From: Verrucomicrobiota bacterium
GTDB lineage: Bacteria; Verrucomicrobiota; Verrucomicrobiia; Verrucomicrobiales; DEV007
Assembly: GCA_013152075.1 (NCBI GenBank)
Contig: JAADHD010000335.1
Span: 1-11,833 of the forward strand
Direction: 5' to 3'
DNA length: 11,833 bases
Both the position numbers and the translations under genes were made by a program. Within the stretch, counting starts at the first letter, position 1. Each line of letters starts with the position of its first letter. The notes under the pieces were generated by a model. That model was not told the origin of the DNA, searched no databases, and was given only the letters and a program-made list of their open reading frames with translations. Positions 1 through 7,589 of this stretch are shown piece after piece.

Positions 1-57
1 AAAGTTGATTTTGCACTATTAAAAAACGTGTTCGTCGTATCAGGCCTGAAGGAATGA
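1..57 (+). CDS. mreC: MreC, C-terminal end (partial)
   Basis: Reading from base 1, an open frame gives KVDFALLKNVFVVSGLKE and then TGA at 55-57. The hydrophobic VFVV pattern close to the C-terminus suits the last beta strand of MreC, the periplasmic rod-shape protein that scaffolds the elongasome. The stronger argument is position: mreC normally lies directly before mreD, and this frame overlaps the mreD start by 4 nt (ATGA, 54-57), the usual sign of translational coupling in this operon. Only 18 residues are visible, so identity comes mostly from context. The rest lies upstream of the window. Confidence 0.6.
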   Translation, partial: KVDFALLKNVFVVSGLKE

Positions 58-626
58 TTTATTATTTGATAATTCTAATATCGATTTGCCTATCGTTCCT
101 TCTTCAGGAATTCGTGCCGGTATTCGAATGGGCCTACGGAGCTCGCCTGATGCTGGTCTTTACCTTGTTCCTATGCGCATCCGTGACCATCCCCTTTCCT
201 GCCATGATAACCCTAGCAGTATTTACTGGCTTCATTTGGGATGCCCGCTACCACGTCCCCCTGGGAGATTCGAGCGAGCTTTCATTCGGGCTTAGCATTT
301 TTATTCTGGGATTGCTGGGTTTGTTCATTCAAGGAGTACGCCCCCTTTTCAGTCGAGGCCGATGGGAAATCCCTGTCTTCATGGTCGGCATCATGATCAT
401 GATCGGCATGATCATAGAATTCCTTCTGATCAGCTTTCATCGTGGAGGACTCGAATTCACAGCCGAAATATGGTTCAAGATGCTGATGACATCCTTGTTC
501 TCCATGTTTTTAGCTCCCATTATTTTATTGTTGCTGAGCCGTCTGGCCAAACAGACAGGCTACCGCATTCGTCTGGATGGCATCACCCACAAACTCGACA
601 GTTATGGCGACGCATTTTCGGCTTAG
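54..626 (+). CDS. mreD: MreD-like rod-shape-determining membrane protein
   Basis: This 190-residue protein is very hydrophobic. Membrane segments can be seen near residues 3-18, 28-58, 77-95, 107-128 and 143-163, with short basic loops between them (for example RPLFSRGRW near 96-104). That layout fits MreD, the integral inner-membrane partner of MreC and PBP2 in the elongasome. MreD is poorly conserved in sequence, so the call relies on topology plus its place between mreC and mrdA. E. coli MreD is 162 residues, so this one is slightly longer. The ATG overlaps the mreC stop. AAGGA lies directly against the ATG (49-53), too close for a normal Shine-Dalgarno, so translation probably depends on coupling. 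The 3' end overlaps mrdA. Methionine- and isoleucine-rich segment 107-117 is encoded by a run of ATGATC-like repeats. Confidence 0.8.
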   Translation: MIYYLIILISICLSFLLQEFVPVFEWAYGARLMLVFTLFLCASVTIPFPAMITLAVFTGFIWDARYHVPLGDSSELSFGLSIFILGLLGLFIQGVRPLFSRGRWEIPVFMVGIMIMIGMIIEFLLISFHRGGLEFTAEIWFKMLMTSLFSMFLAPIILLLLSRLAKQTGYRIRLDGITHKLDSYGDAFSA

Positions 627-2775
627 ACTATATCTTCTGGCAACGTTGGTGTTCCTCGGGTTCGGCCTGCTGACCGTACGTCTGTACGAAATACAAATCG
701 TCCAAGCTGATAACTACAAAAACAAACTTCCCGGAGGCTCCGAAGTCTCTGTTAGAATCCCGGGCGTGCGTGGCGAAATCAAAGATCGCAACGGAATCAC
801 CCTGGTACAAAACGTCGCCAACTATGAAGTGAATCTTGATTTAAAAGAAATCGTTTCGCAGTACAAAAAAAGCCATAAAAACGTACCGCTTTATACCTTT
901 TTTCCTATCGTTCGCGGCCAACCGCAGGAAAGAAAAGAGATCGACGTTGTGAAAATCGTAAAACAATCTGTGTTGCCCGGCCTGGCTGAGCTGGGATTGG
1001 CCGCTGACTTCAACTCAAAACAACTGAGACTGCATTACCGGACAACTTCCGGCTTGGTCCCTTATACCTACCGTCGCGATTTGAAATTTGAGGAGTTTGC
1101 GGTTTTTGCAGAACACAATCTCAACATTCCCGGAGTTACAGTTTCCGCCAAAGCCAGTCGGGATTATCGTTTTGACTCTATGGCCGGTCATATTCTCGGT
1201 TATGTGAATTTACCGGACATCAAACTTATCCCCCGGGAAGAGCAAGCGGAATACAATCATTACGTCGGAGATGATTACGGGGTTTATGGCGTAGAGAAAA
1301 CCATGAACCATTACTTGCAGGGCAAGCCGGGAAAACGCGTTCTTGAGCGCGACGAGAAACGGAAAATTGTCGGCGAAATCAGTTACACTCCACCTCAACC
1401 AGGGGCGGATGTCTATTTGACTCTCGATGCCCGAATCCAGATGATCGCCGAAAGATCGCTCAGAAAAATCGGCCGCGGTGCGGCCGTCGTGATGGATCCG
1501 CAAACTGGTGACATCCTAGCGATGGCCTCCGTGCCTTCGTTTAATCCCAACGCCTTCATTCCCACCATCGCCCAGAGCGACTGGAAGCGTTACACCGAAG
1601 ACCCAAGCAGTCCGATGTTCAATCGCGCCATCAACCCCTACTCGCCGGGCTCAACCTTCAAAGTGCCCATTGCTCTTTCAGGCATGTTATCGGGCACGCA
1701 CCGCCGCAACTTCACCTGTTACGGGGGAGTCCAATACGGAGCGAAATACATGAAATGCTGGTGCTTGTCGAAGGGCTTCACTCACGGCTCGGTCGATGTC
1801 AGTCAGGCTCTTAAATTTTCCTGCAATGCCTTCTTTTATCAATATGCCAATGTCTGCGGCATTAAGGACATTCTGAAAATGACCGATATCCTGGGGCTGG
1901 GGCGAAAAACCGGCATTGAGGTGACGGGAGAAAGCCCGGGCAGCGTGCCGGGGCCACAGCAATTGCGCATGCAGGGGCTAATGTGGAGCGACGCTTTTAC
2001 AGCATTGGCGGCTATCGGTCAGGGCGCTAACGAAGCCACTCCACTGCAGATGGCAAGCGTGACCGCGACCGCGAGCAATGGTGGCCGGGTATTCAAACCC
2101 CGCCTTATAGAAAAAGTCGCTGAAAGGGATGGAAGCGTTGTTTTTCGAGAGGCCCCCAAAGTTACCCACGATTTGACCAAAGAAGGACTGACCAGGGAAG
2201 ACGTGGAAACTGTCAAACATGGAATGTGGCGGGTGGTGAATGAATCGAGAGGCACAGCGCCACGCGCAAAGTCAGAAATCACCATGATCTCAGGAAAAAC
2301 CGGCACTACCCAGACAGGAAATCCACGAGAGCCCACCAACGCCTGGTTCATTGCTTTTGCCCCTTACAAAACTCCAGAGCTAGCCGTCTGCGTCTTTGTT
2401 CACAATGGCGCTTCGGGAGGACGCGCGGCCTCCCCAATTGCAAAAAACATCATCGACGAAACCATGGCGATGCGGAAAGGGAAAAATATCACACTGGATA
2501 GACTGCCTGAAGCGGAAGGTAATTTTGACCGAATCCTGATGGTCTCTTTCGACGGAGCAGGCCTAGAAGAATACGCCAGCGACGATGCCGATGAAGCCGT
2601 CGATGTTTCCGGAATCATGCCGGTGCAACTTACCGCCAAAAAGAAAACTCGTAGCAGAGCCCCTACCCCGTCCATCAAACGCAAAGCGGACGCGGAAGGA
2701 TCTGTAGAAAAACAAAATACCAAGCGCAAACAACGCTGGAAAAATCTGAGACGGATGATCGGCGGACGCCGTTAA
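604..2775 (+). CDS. mrdA: Penicillin-binding protein 2 (peptidoglycan D,D-transpeptidase)
   Basis: This class B PBP cross-links peptidoglycan during lateral-wall growth as part of the MreBCD/RodA elongasome. Residues are counted from an upstream ATG at 577 (732 aa); the ATG at 604 gives 723 aa and a smaller mreD overlap. Neither start has a clear ribosome site. One membrane anchor lies near 18-34, then the PBP dimerisation domain (about 60-270), then the transpeptidase domain. The active-site motifs are all present: S359-T-F-K362 with the catalytic serine, S415-C-N417, and K574-T-G576. Cys381, Cys394, His403 and Cys416 fall where the structural zinc site described for Gram-negative PBP2 is expected. 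E. coli PBP2 has 633 residues. The excess here is mainly a tail of about 90 residues after 640, acidic first (661-677) and then strongly basic (688-732). No rodA follows; rng does. Confidence 0.95.
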   Translation: MATHFRLRLYLLATLVFLGFGLLTVRLYEIQIVQADNYKNKLPGGSEVSVRIPGVRGEIKDRNGITLVQNVANYEVNLDLKEIVSQYKKSHKNVPLYTFFPIVRGQPQERKEIDVVKIVKQSVLPGLAELGLAADFNSKQLRLHYRTTSGLVPYTYRRDLKFEEFAVFAEHNLNIPGVTVSAKASRDYRFDSMAGHILGYVNLPDIKLIPREEQAEYNHYVGDDYGVYGVEKTMNHYLQGKPGKRVLERDEKRKIVGEISYTPPQPGADVYLTLDARIQMIAERSLRKIGRGAAVVMDPQTGDILAMASVPSFNPNAFIPTIAQSDWKRYTEDPSSPMFNRAINPYSPGSTFKVPIALSGMLSGTHRRNFTCYGGVQYGAKYMKCWCLSKGFTHGSVDVSQALKFSCNAFFYQYANVCGIKDILKMTDILGLGRKTGIEVTGESPGSVPGPQQLRMQGLMWSDAFTALAAIGQGANEATPLQMASVTATASNGGRVFKPRLIEKVAERDGSVVFREAPKVTHDLTKEGLTREDVETVKHGMWRVVNESRGTAPRAKSEITMISGKTGTTQTGNPREPTNAWFIAFAPYKTPELAVCVFVHNGASGGRAASPIAKNIIDETMAMRKGKNITLDRLPEAEGNFDRILMVSFDGAGLEEYASDDADEAVDVSGIMPVQLTAKKKTRSRAPTPSIKRKADAEGSVEKQNTKRKQRWKNLRRMIGGRR

Positions 2776-2830
2776 AACCGTAAACTAAACCATCTAAAAC
2801 TAATTTAACCGGGGAAACCCAACTTATTAT

Positions 2831-4396
2831 ATGCTGAAAAAATTAACAAAAGTCTTTCGCTCACAAACCCTCGTAGGAGGCACAAAAATAGCGATCAACT
2901 GTGAAAAATTGGAAACTCGTGTAGCCGTCATGGACGACGGCTTGCTCGAAGAATATACTGTCGAAAGAACGGATGATGTCAATATCGTCGGCTCGATTTA
3001 CAAGGGCGTAGTGCGGAACATTGAACCGGGCCTGAAAGCAATGTTTGTCGACATTGGACTCGAAAAAAACGCCTTCCTACACTTCTGGGACGCCATTCCT
3101 GAAGCTCTGGACAGCGGCATGGAAGAAATCAACCGTGGCAAAGGCGGTAAAAGAAAACAGCCCCATATCACTTCTCAGGATATCCCACGGCTCTACCCTG
3201 CGGGTTCGGAAGTCCTGTTGCAGGTTTCCAAGGGCCCTATCGGCACCAAAGGCCCCCGGGTAACGACCAATATTTCTCTAGCCGGCCGCTATATGGTACT
3301 AATGCCGAGAAATGATCAGTTCGGTATTTCTCGAAAAATCGAAGACCCACAGGAGCGCGCGCGCCTGCGAAAGGTGATGGAAAAACTTCAAGTGCCAGAA
3401 GGCATGGGCATTATTTTGAGAACCGTCGCCACCGGGCAACGGCTAAGATACTTTATTCGCGACTTGAGCATCCTTCTTGAACAGTGGGCGGAAATTGAAG
3501 ACAAGGCCGCCACCAACAAAGCTCCGACCTGCGCGTTCCGCGAACCGGACCTAATCGAAAGAACTGTCAGAGATTTTCTGACCGATGAAATCGACGAAGT
3601 TCTCTGCGATAATGCCGAAGCGGTGCAACGCATGAAAGATCTAGTTGGCAGCATATCCCGTCGATCAAAAAAACGCATCCATTTATTCGAAGATGCCGAA
3701 CCGATATTCGACAAACTTAAAATTCAAAAACAGATTGACGACGCCTTCTTCCGGCAGGTCTGGCTACCTTCCGGCGGCTATCTGGTGATTGACGAAACCG
3801 AAGCCATGATCGCCGTAGATGTGAATACCGGACGCGCCAAGAAAAAGGACAACATGATCCTGCAAACCAATGTCGAAGCGGCCCGGGAAGTCGCCAGACA
3901 ACTAAAGCTGAGAAATATCGGTGGCCTCGTAGTGGTCGACTTTATAGATATGCGTGGACGCAGAGATCAACAGGCCGTTTACCGCGCCATGAAGGAACGA
4001 CTCAAACTCGACAAGGCCAAAACCCAGGCCCTGCAAATTTCCCAACTGGGACTCATGGAGATGACCCGCCAACGCCTCCACGAAAGCCTGAATATGACGG
4101 TTACTGAACCTTGTCACTACTGTCAGGGACGCGGACGAGTCAAGACTACGGAGTCGATGAGCGTTGAACTGCAACGCGCTGTGTCTGCCGTGCTGGCAAA
4201 ACACCCTGATCGCGGTGAACTGACTATCGTTGTTCACCCCGAAGTGATGGAGCGCTTGAAGACCAAAGACTCAGACTTGCTCATTGATTTGGAACGCCGT
4301 CATCAGGCACGCCTTACTTTCCGCAGCGACCCAGCTTTTCATCGGGAAAAAATCTCTCTCCTGGACGGTGAAACCCAAAAGGAAATCAACGTGTAA
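2831..4396 (+). CDS. rng: Ribonuclease G (RNase E/G family endoribonuclease)
   Basis: This 521-residue protein has the size and layout of RNase G: an N-terminal S1-like RNA-binding region (about 35-145, containing VGSIYKGVVRNIEPGLKAMF) followed by the 5'-sensor and DNase I-like catalytic regions. The catalytic aspartates sit in DVNTG (Asp330) and DFIDM (Asp373). Their spacing of 43 equals that of Asp303 and Asp346 in E. coli RNase E. C428-H-Y-C431 followed by QGRGR is the zinc-link CxxC motif. There is no long C-terminal degradosome scaffold, which argues for RNase G rather than full-length RNase E. The known role is processing of rRNA precursors and some mRNAs in the cytoplasm. A Lys/Arg-rich insert (about 101-112) lies within the S1 domain. 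The gene follows mrdA by 55 bp without a visible terminator, so co-transcription is likely. The ATG is preceded only by a distant GGGG (2811-2814). Confidence 0.95.
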   Translation: MLKKLTKVFRSQTLVGGTKIAINCEKLETRVAVMDDGLLEEYTVERTDDVNIVGSIYKGVVRNIEPGLKAMFVDIGLEKNAFLHFWDAIPEALDSGMEEINRGKGGKRKQPHITSQDIPRLYPAGSEVLLQVSKGPIGTKGPRVTTNISLAGRYMVLMPRNDQFGISRKIEDPQERARLRKVMEKLQVPEGMGIILRTVATGQRLRYFIRDLSILLEQWAEIEDKAATNKAPTCAFREPDLIERTVRDFLTDEIDEVLCDNAEAVQRMKDLVGSISRRSKKRIHLFEDAEPIFDKLKIQKQIDDAFFRQVWLPSGGYLVIDETEAMIAVDVNTGRAKKKDNMILQTNVEAAREVARQLKLRNIGGLVVVDFIDMRGRRDQQAVYRAMKERLKLDKAKTQALQISQLGLMEMTRQRLHESLNMTVTEPCHYCQGRGRVKTTESMSVELQRAVSAVLAKHPDRGELTIVVHPEVMERLKTKDSDLLIDLERRHQARLTFRSDPAFHREKISLLDGETQKEINV

Positions 4397-4430
4397 ACCA
4401 ACTGTCTGTGAACGGGGCTAATATTTATGA

Positions 4431-4458
4431 TATGAGGCCCCTCATAGGCTCTTTTTTT
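4431..4458 (+). terminator. Probable intrinsic terminator after rng
   Basis: TATGAG (4431-4436) pairs with CTCATA (4441-4446) around a GCCC loop, and seven T residues follow at 4452-4458. An alternative longer stem uses GGGGC (4414-4418) with GCCCC (4437-4441). The gap of five bases between the short stem and the T-run makes it imperfect. It lies 35 nt past the rng stop, the right place to end the mre-mrdA-rng transcript. The T-run overlaps the lnt stop codon (4457-4459, minus strand). I see no matching T-rich tail on the minus strand, so it seems to work in one direction only. Confidence 0.55.
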
Positions 4459-6190
4459 ACCCTTTGTTTTGATTTGAAATAATCTTCCGGTTTCGGATCA
4501 ACACCATAACCAGGGCAAGGCAGCCCATGCTGATCGAAAACCAATCTCCAAAGCGCGCGTAAACCGTCAGTGGCGAATCAATCCGCATACGCACTGTCCC
4601 CGGCAAAACGCCGGTGACGAAGGTGCTCCCAGTCACATCATCGGCGATTTTGCGCTCGAAGGGTGGATTTGATTCACGGTCAAAGAGACTGCCCAGTTCA
4701 TCGATGAAACAGCTCACCCCGGTATTCGCCGAGCGCACCATCGGTCGCCGCAATTCGATACAGCGGAAGCGGGCATTGGCGAGATGTTGAGCCGAGCCCG
4801 CGCTCTCCCAAAACCAACCATCATTGGTCACATTGACGATCACTTGCGGCACGCCGGCACGCACAAATTTGCGCGCCAGACTGCCGATGGTATCTTCAAA
4901 ACAAATCAGCGGTATGACCTGATACTCCCCGCCATCGAGCACCAGAGGCTCGAATTCTTTGCCAAATTCAAAATCCGAGGGAATCAACCGTCCTGCCACC
5001 CATTCAAAAGGAGGGAAAATACCTCGCAGAGGAATATACTCGCCGAAGGGGACCAAATGAACCTTGCGATACATCTGATAGTTCCTAGTTGTCCCTTTCA
5101 TCAGAACGGCCGAGTTGTAGACCTCTGCAGGCTGCACCTCCTCCTCAATGCCTGAGATAAGATAAAAGTCACCACTCGCCAATACCCGGTTAAATACCTC
5201 CTGCACCCAGGGATAAAAAAAACGTCCAGGCACAGCCGTCTCAGGCCAAACCACCAGATCGTAGTGAGACGTTTCCACATAAGCGGTCGTCAGATTATAA
5301 TAATCATTCATGTTCTCACTCAAGAAAGCGTCATCCCATTTTTGATCTATTGGAACGTTCATCTGGACCAGCAGCGCTCGGATGTCCTTAGTTTCCCCAG
5401 GCGCTTGATTGATACGATTGAGCCCGTAAAGAAACACTGCCATGATCATCGCTATGCCCACGGTGAAATCCAGATGGGGACGCACCCCACGGTTGCCGAA
5501 TTCATGAATCAGACGAACGACGGTCGCCAGTGAAATACAGGCGCAAAACATCAACACGAAAGACAAGCCGCTGACCCCAATGATGTCAACAACCTGAATA
5601 AGATACAGGTTTTCATGAAGTGCCACCCCTAAACCATTCCAACCCATTCCGGTGAAAGCCACACCTCGCATCCACTCCAATCCACACCACATCGCCCCAT
5701 TGAGAAAGGCTGCTCGCAACACCGCCCACGATGGCGCGAAAAATTTTTGCCAACCAGATAGAACCTGACCTTCAACCAACTCCTGATCGGCCGGATCCCA
5801 GCGCCCAATGGTGGCAGCAAAGGCTCCCCAGAAGCCGAAATAAACCGCCAGATAAAACGGTAGAGCAATGGCTCCCCCGATACTCACCTCTGCCAACCAA
5901 CTCATATTGATCAGGAAAAACGCCAACCCGCCGACATATCCAAGCCACCAACCGCGCCAGGCACGACTTCGTGCGCGGCCATCCTTTTTATTACCAGGCT
6001 CGGAAAACCATAACGCCGTCAGTATAGGTAAAGCCCAAAACCAAATCAGCGCGCTGATGTCCCATGTCGGATAACACAAAGCAAGCAACACGCCGCTCAA
6101 TAGGGCAGCAAAGAAGGGCCAGATTTTTTTTAAATTCATACTACACAGTCGGTCACGCAACACCGAATCGAATAAACCACTTTGTGCCAT
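4457..6190 (-). CDS. lnt: Apolipoprotein N-acyltransferase
   Basis: Lnt transfers a fatty acyl chain from phospholipid to the N-terminal cysteine of diacylated lipoproteins, the last step of lipoprotein maturation at the inner membrane. Counting from a TTG at 6211 (584 aa), membrane helices occupy about 30-270, a periplasmic nitrilase-fold domain about 275-540, and a final helix about 556-573. The catalytic triad is visible: Glu324 in WPET, Lys383 in YRKVHLVPFGE, and Cys437 in LICFED. NVTNDGWF (460-467) and the arginine-rich stretch ending in NTG (488-498) are also typical. E. coli Lnt has 512 residues. The start is uncertain. ATG at 6190 has GGAAG almost touching it. ATG at 6202 has GGTGA. 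ATG at 6139 begins just before the first helix and gives the most family-like N-terminus. The gene is convergent with rng and divergent from the pseudopilin cassette; nothing in the sequence ties it functionally to either. Confidence 0.95.
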   Translation of the reverse strand: MAQSGLFDSVLRDRLCSMNLKKIWPFFAALLSGVLLALCYPTWDISALIWFWALPILTALWFSEPGNKKDGRARSRAWRGWWLGYVGGLAFFLINMSWLAEVSIGGAIALPFYLAVYFGFWGAFAATIGRWDPADQELVEGQVLSGWQKFFAPSWAVLRAAFLNGAMWCGLEWMRGVAFTGMGWNGLGVALHENLYLIQVVDIIGVSGLSFVLMFCACISLATVVRLIHEFGNRGVRPHLDFTVGIAMIMAVFLYGLNRINQAPGETKDIRALLVQMNVPIDQKWDDAFLSENMNDYYNLTTAYVETSHYDLVVWPETAVPGRFFYPWVQEVFNRVLASGDFYLISGIEEEVQPAEVYNSAVLMKGTTRNYQMYRKVHLVPFGEYIPLRGIFPPFEWVAGRLIPSDFEFGKEFEPLVLDGGEYQVIPLICFEDTIGSLARKFVRAGVPQVIVNVTNDGWFWESAGSAQHLANARFRCIELRRPMVRSANTGVSCFIDELGSLFDRESNPPFERKIADDVTGSTFVTGVLPGTVRMRIDSPLTVYARFGDWFSISMGCLALVMVLIRNRKIISNQNKG

Positions 6191-6320
6191 ACTTCCAAAC
6201 ATTTTCACCAAATCACACTGCCTGAGAACGCAAACTCTGAGAAGCGCGGTAACTCCTTCAATCTTTAACGAGCCCTTCTTTCAAGCAGTAGATGAAACTT
6301 AAACCTCTATAAATTCCATA

Positions 6321-6349
6321 ATTTTATGATTTTCCAGTTTTTTTGTTAG
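6321..6349 (-). promoter_or_regulatory. Candidate sigma70-type promoter for lnt
   Basis: Read on the minus strand, CTAACA (plus 6344-6349; 4 of 6 to TTGACA) stands 17 nt before TAAAAT (plus 6321-6326; 5 of 6 to TATAAT). Transcription would begin near 6314, leaving an lnt leader of over 100 nt. The match is modest and the region is AT-rich, so this is only a candidate. Confidence 0.3.
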
Positions 6350-6401
6350 GGTATTCTTAAAATAACTAACTTTAGGCTAGATTAAAGAAAACTTATGGCC
6401 A

Positions 6402-6407
6402 TATACT
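6402..6407 (+). promoter_or_regulatory. Candidate -10 box (TATACT) for the cassette
   Basis: TATACT matches the TATAAT consensus at 5 of 6 positions and lies 13 nt before the ATG of the first cassette gene. No good -35 stands at the right distance; the best is TAGATT at 6378-6383, spacing 18. If used, transcription would begin around 6413-6415, giving a leader of only a few bases, which would suit the absence of any Shine-Dalgarno sequence. An alternative -10, TAAAAT at 6358-6363, also lacks a matching -35. Confidence 0.25.
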
Positions 6408-6420
6408 CCACCTAACTGTT

Positions 6421-7056
6421 ATGGTAGGGAAAAATAGGGGGATTACTTTATTGGAAATGCTGATCATTTTTGCGATCATCGGAATTTTGCTTGTTTTTTC
6501 GGCCCCCTCGTTACTGCTTATTGATTCTACAGCAGTGAATGTCTCGGGCAGAGAGCTTGGCGATTTTTTGAATTTATGTCGGAGTGAAGCAATCTCGCAA
6601 AGGACCTCGATTCGACTTGGGATTGTGGTTAAATCCACCAAGCCAGAAGAAAATTTCAGGCGGTATGCCGCGTGGAAGTGGGATAAGAAAACACGTGATT
6701 TCCAACAGTATTCGGAATGGCGTTCATTGTCTGAAAATGTATTTTTTTCGAAAAATCTTCCTAGCAAAGCTAAGGCGTCTGATTACGCGCATAAAGAGCC
6801 TTCCGCTGTTCGAGGTGATTACATCCTTGATGCTGTGGCGAAAGGCTTTGAACAAATTTCATTTGAATCTGGGGAGAAAAGAACCCTGCGGTTTTTGGAA
6901 TTTTCACCTTCTGGGAGAACACGGGTTATGTGGGGTGAAAAAAGAAATTTAATCGTATCCATTAGTTCTGGAAACTTTGCTAGCGACAAAACTTCAAACT
7001 GGGTGCAGTTCACCGTGGATACGCTGACCGGTAGAACCCGGGTTTATAGACCATGA
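6421..7056 (+). CDS. vccD: Verru_Chthon cassette protein D (GspH/FimT-like pseudopilin)
   Basis: This 211-residue protein starts with a seven-residue leader and a prepilin motif: MVGKNRG, then ITLLEML, with Gly at -1 and Glu at +5, followed by a hydrophobic helix (8-30). After it comes a GspH/FimT-like pattern, in which a helix containing FLNLCRSEAISQRTSIRL leads into a beta-rich domain, and the protein ends in a TGRTRVYRP motif. Prepilin peptidase would cleave the leader, and the mature protein would sit in the inner membrane with its C-terminal domain in the periplasm. The cassette D assignment (TIGR02596 and the symbol from memory) is supported by size and by the B, C and A genes that follow. 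No Shine-Dalgarno precedes the ATG, and an in-frame TAG at 6373-6375 rules out a much earlier start. It overlaps the next gene by 4 nt (ATGA). Molecular function is unknown. Confidence 0.78.
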   Translation: MVGKNRGITLLEMLIIFAIIGILLVFSAPSLLLIDSTAVNVSGRELGDFLNLCRSEAISQRTSIRLGIVVKSTKPEENFRRYAAWKWDKKTRDFQQYSEWRSLSENVFFSKNLPSKAKASDYAHKEPSAVRGDYILDAVAKGFEQISFESGEKRTLRFLEFSPSGRTRVMWGEKRNLIVSISSGNFASDKTSNWVQFTVDTLTGRTRVYRP

Positions 7057-7589
7057 AAAAATGTCAACCATCTCAAGTTGACGCAGGTTTCTCTCTAGTG
7101 GAAGTCTCCATGGCTCTGGCTATCGGCGCATTGGCGATGGTTTCTTTGATTAGCGTTCTGCCGCAGTTGATGAAATACGAAAGGGAAAGCGCTGACCTAT
7201 CAGTCGTCGGGATGATCATGGAAGACATTCACAGCCGTTTGGAAGGTCAGGATTTTAAAGAGGGAGTTCCTTCAATCAGTCCAATCTTTTATGATCAACG
7301 AGGTCGACACTGGGCGCCTTCCAAGGATAACGAACTTTCTGAGGTAGATTTATCGCGGGATGAAAAATTCTTTCGGGGAGATATCAAGTTGGTGAACGGA
7401 GCAGATTCATCAACGTCGTCAAATTCTTCTTTGGTGATCAAAATTGATTTTTTTTGGCCTGTGGATAAAGCGGGAAACCCTTTGGGAAAGCAGAAAGAAA
7501 AAACCAGCGTGACTTATTACACTACCACTTTGACAGGCCCGGACTGGGGGAGCATTGATCCAAATTTCCAATCGAAAATTGAATATTAA
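7053..7589 (+). CDS. vccB: Verru_Chthon cassette protein B (GspI-like pseudopilin)
   Basis: This 178-residue protein has a 12-residue leader ending DAG, cleaved before FSLVEVSMALAI, so Gly is at -1, Phe at +1 and Glu at +5 (Glu17). The hydrophobic helix spans about 13-38. A small periplasmic domain follows, with the segment PIFYDQRGRH (88-97), which resembles a conserved 'FFDxxG' patch I associate with cassette B (TIGR02598, from memory). A Ser/Thr/Asn-rich loop lies near 117-126. The position after the GspH-like D gene and before the GspJ-like C gene mirrors gspI. There is no ribosome site; the ATG overlaps the D stop, so ribosomes finishing D probably restart here. The 3' end overlaps C by 35 nt. 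Its partners are inferred to be D, C and A in a pseudopilus tip. Confidence 0.82.
   Translation: MKKCQPSQVDAGFSLVEVSMALAIGALAMVSLISVLPQLMKYERESADLSVVGMIMEDIHSRLEGQDFKEGVPSISPIFYDQRGRHWAPSKDNELSEVDLSRDEKFFRGDIKLVNGADSSTSSNSSLVIKIDFFWPVDKAGNPLGKQKEKTSVTYYTTTLTGPDWGSIDPNFQSKIEY
7546..7552 (+). promoter_or_regulatory. Ribosome binding site deciding the TTG start of cassette protein C
   Basis: GGGGGAG lies inside the end of gene B, two bases before TTG 7555. The spacing is short for a Shine-Dalgarno, but it is the only purine-rich site near the possible starts and favours 7555 over TTG 7579. Confidence 0.45.

Larger units (their letters stand above)
6212..6420. other. Divergent AT-rich intergenic region between lnt and the cassette
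   Basis: This 209-bp region separates the two divergent units and should hold promoters for both. The part nearer the cassette (about 6300-6410) is clearly AT-rich. It contains a small inverted repeat, CATAA-TT-TTATG (6317-6328), and GTTAG (6345-6349) facing CTAAC (6366-6370) across 16 nt. I see no DnaA boxes, tRNA, or convincing small gene. The inverted repeats are short enough to arise by chance in AT-rich DNA. Confidence 0.6.

Noticed and set aside
385..417. Short repeat of ATGATC-like units as a regulatory or recombination element
   Set aside because: It lies in mreD and simply encodes a Met/Ile-rich membrane segment. It is too short and irregular to be called an element.
6212..6420. Replication origin at the skew break
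   Set aside because: The region is AT-rich, but I find no DnaA-box-like TTATNCACA sequences on either strand, and no dnaA or dnaN nearby.
7555..7589. Frameshift or sequencing error joining B and C
   Set aside because: Both proteins have their own prepilin N-terminus and normal C-terminal ends. The 35-nt overlap with a ribosome site before the TTG is a coherent gene junction.
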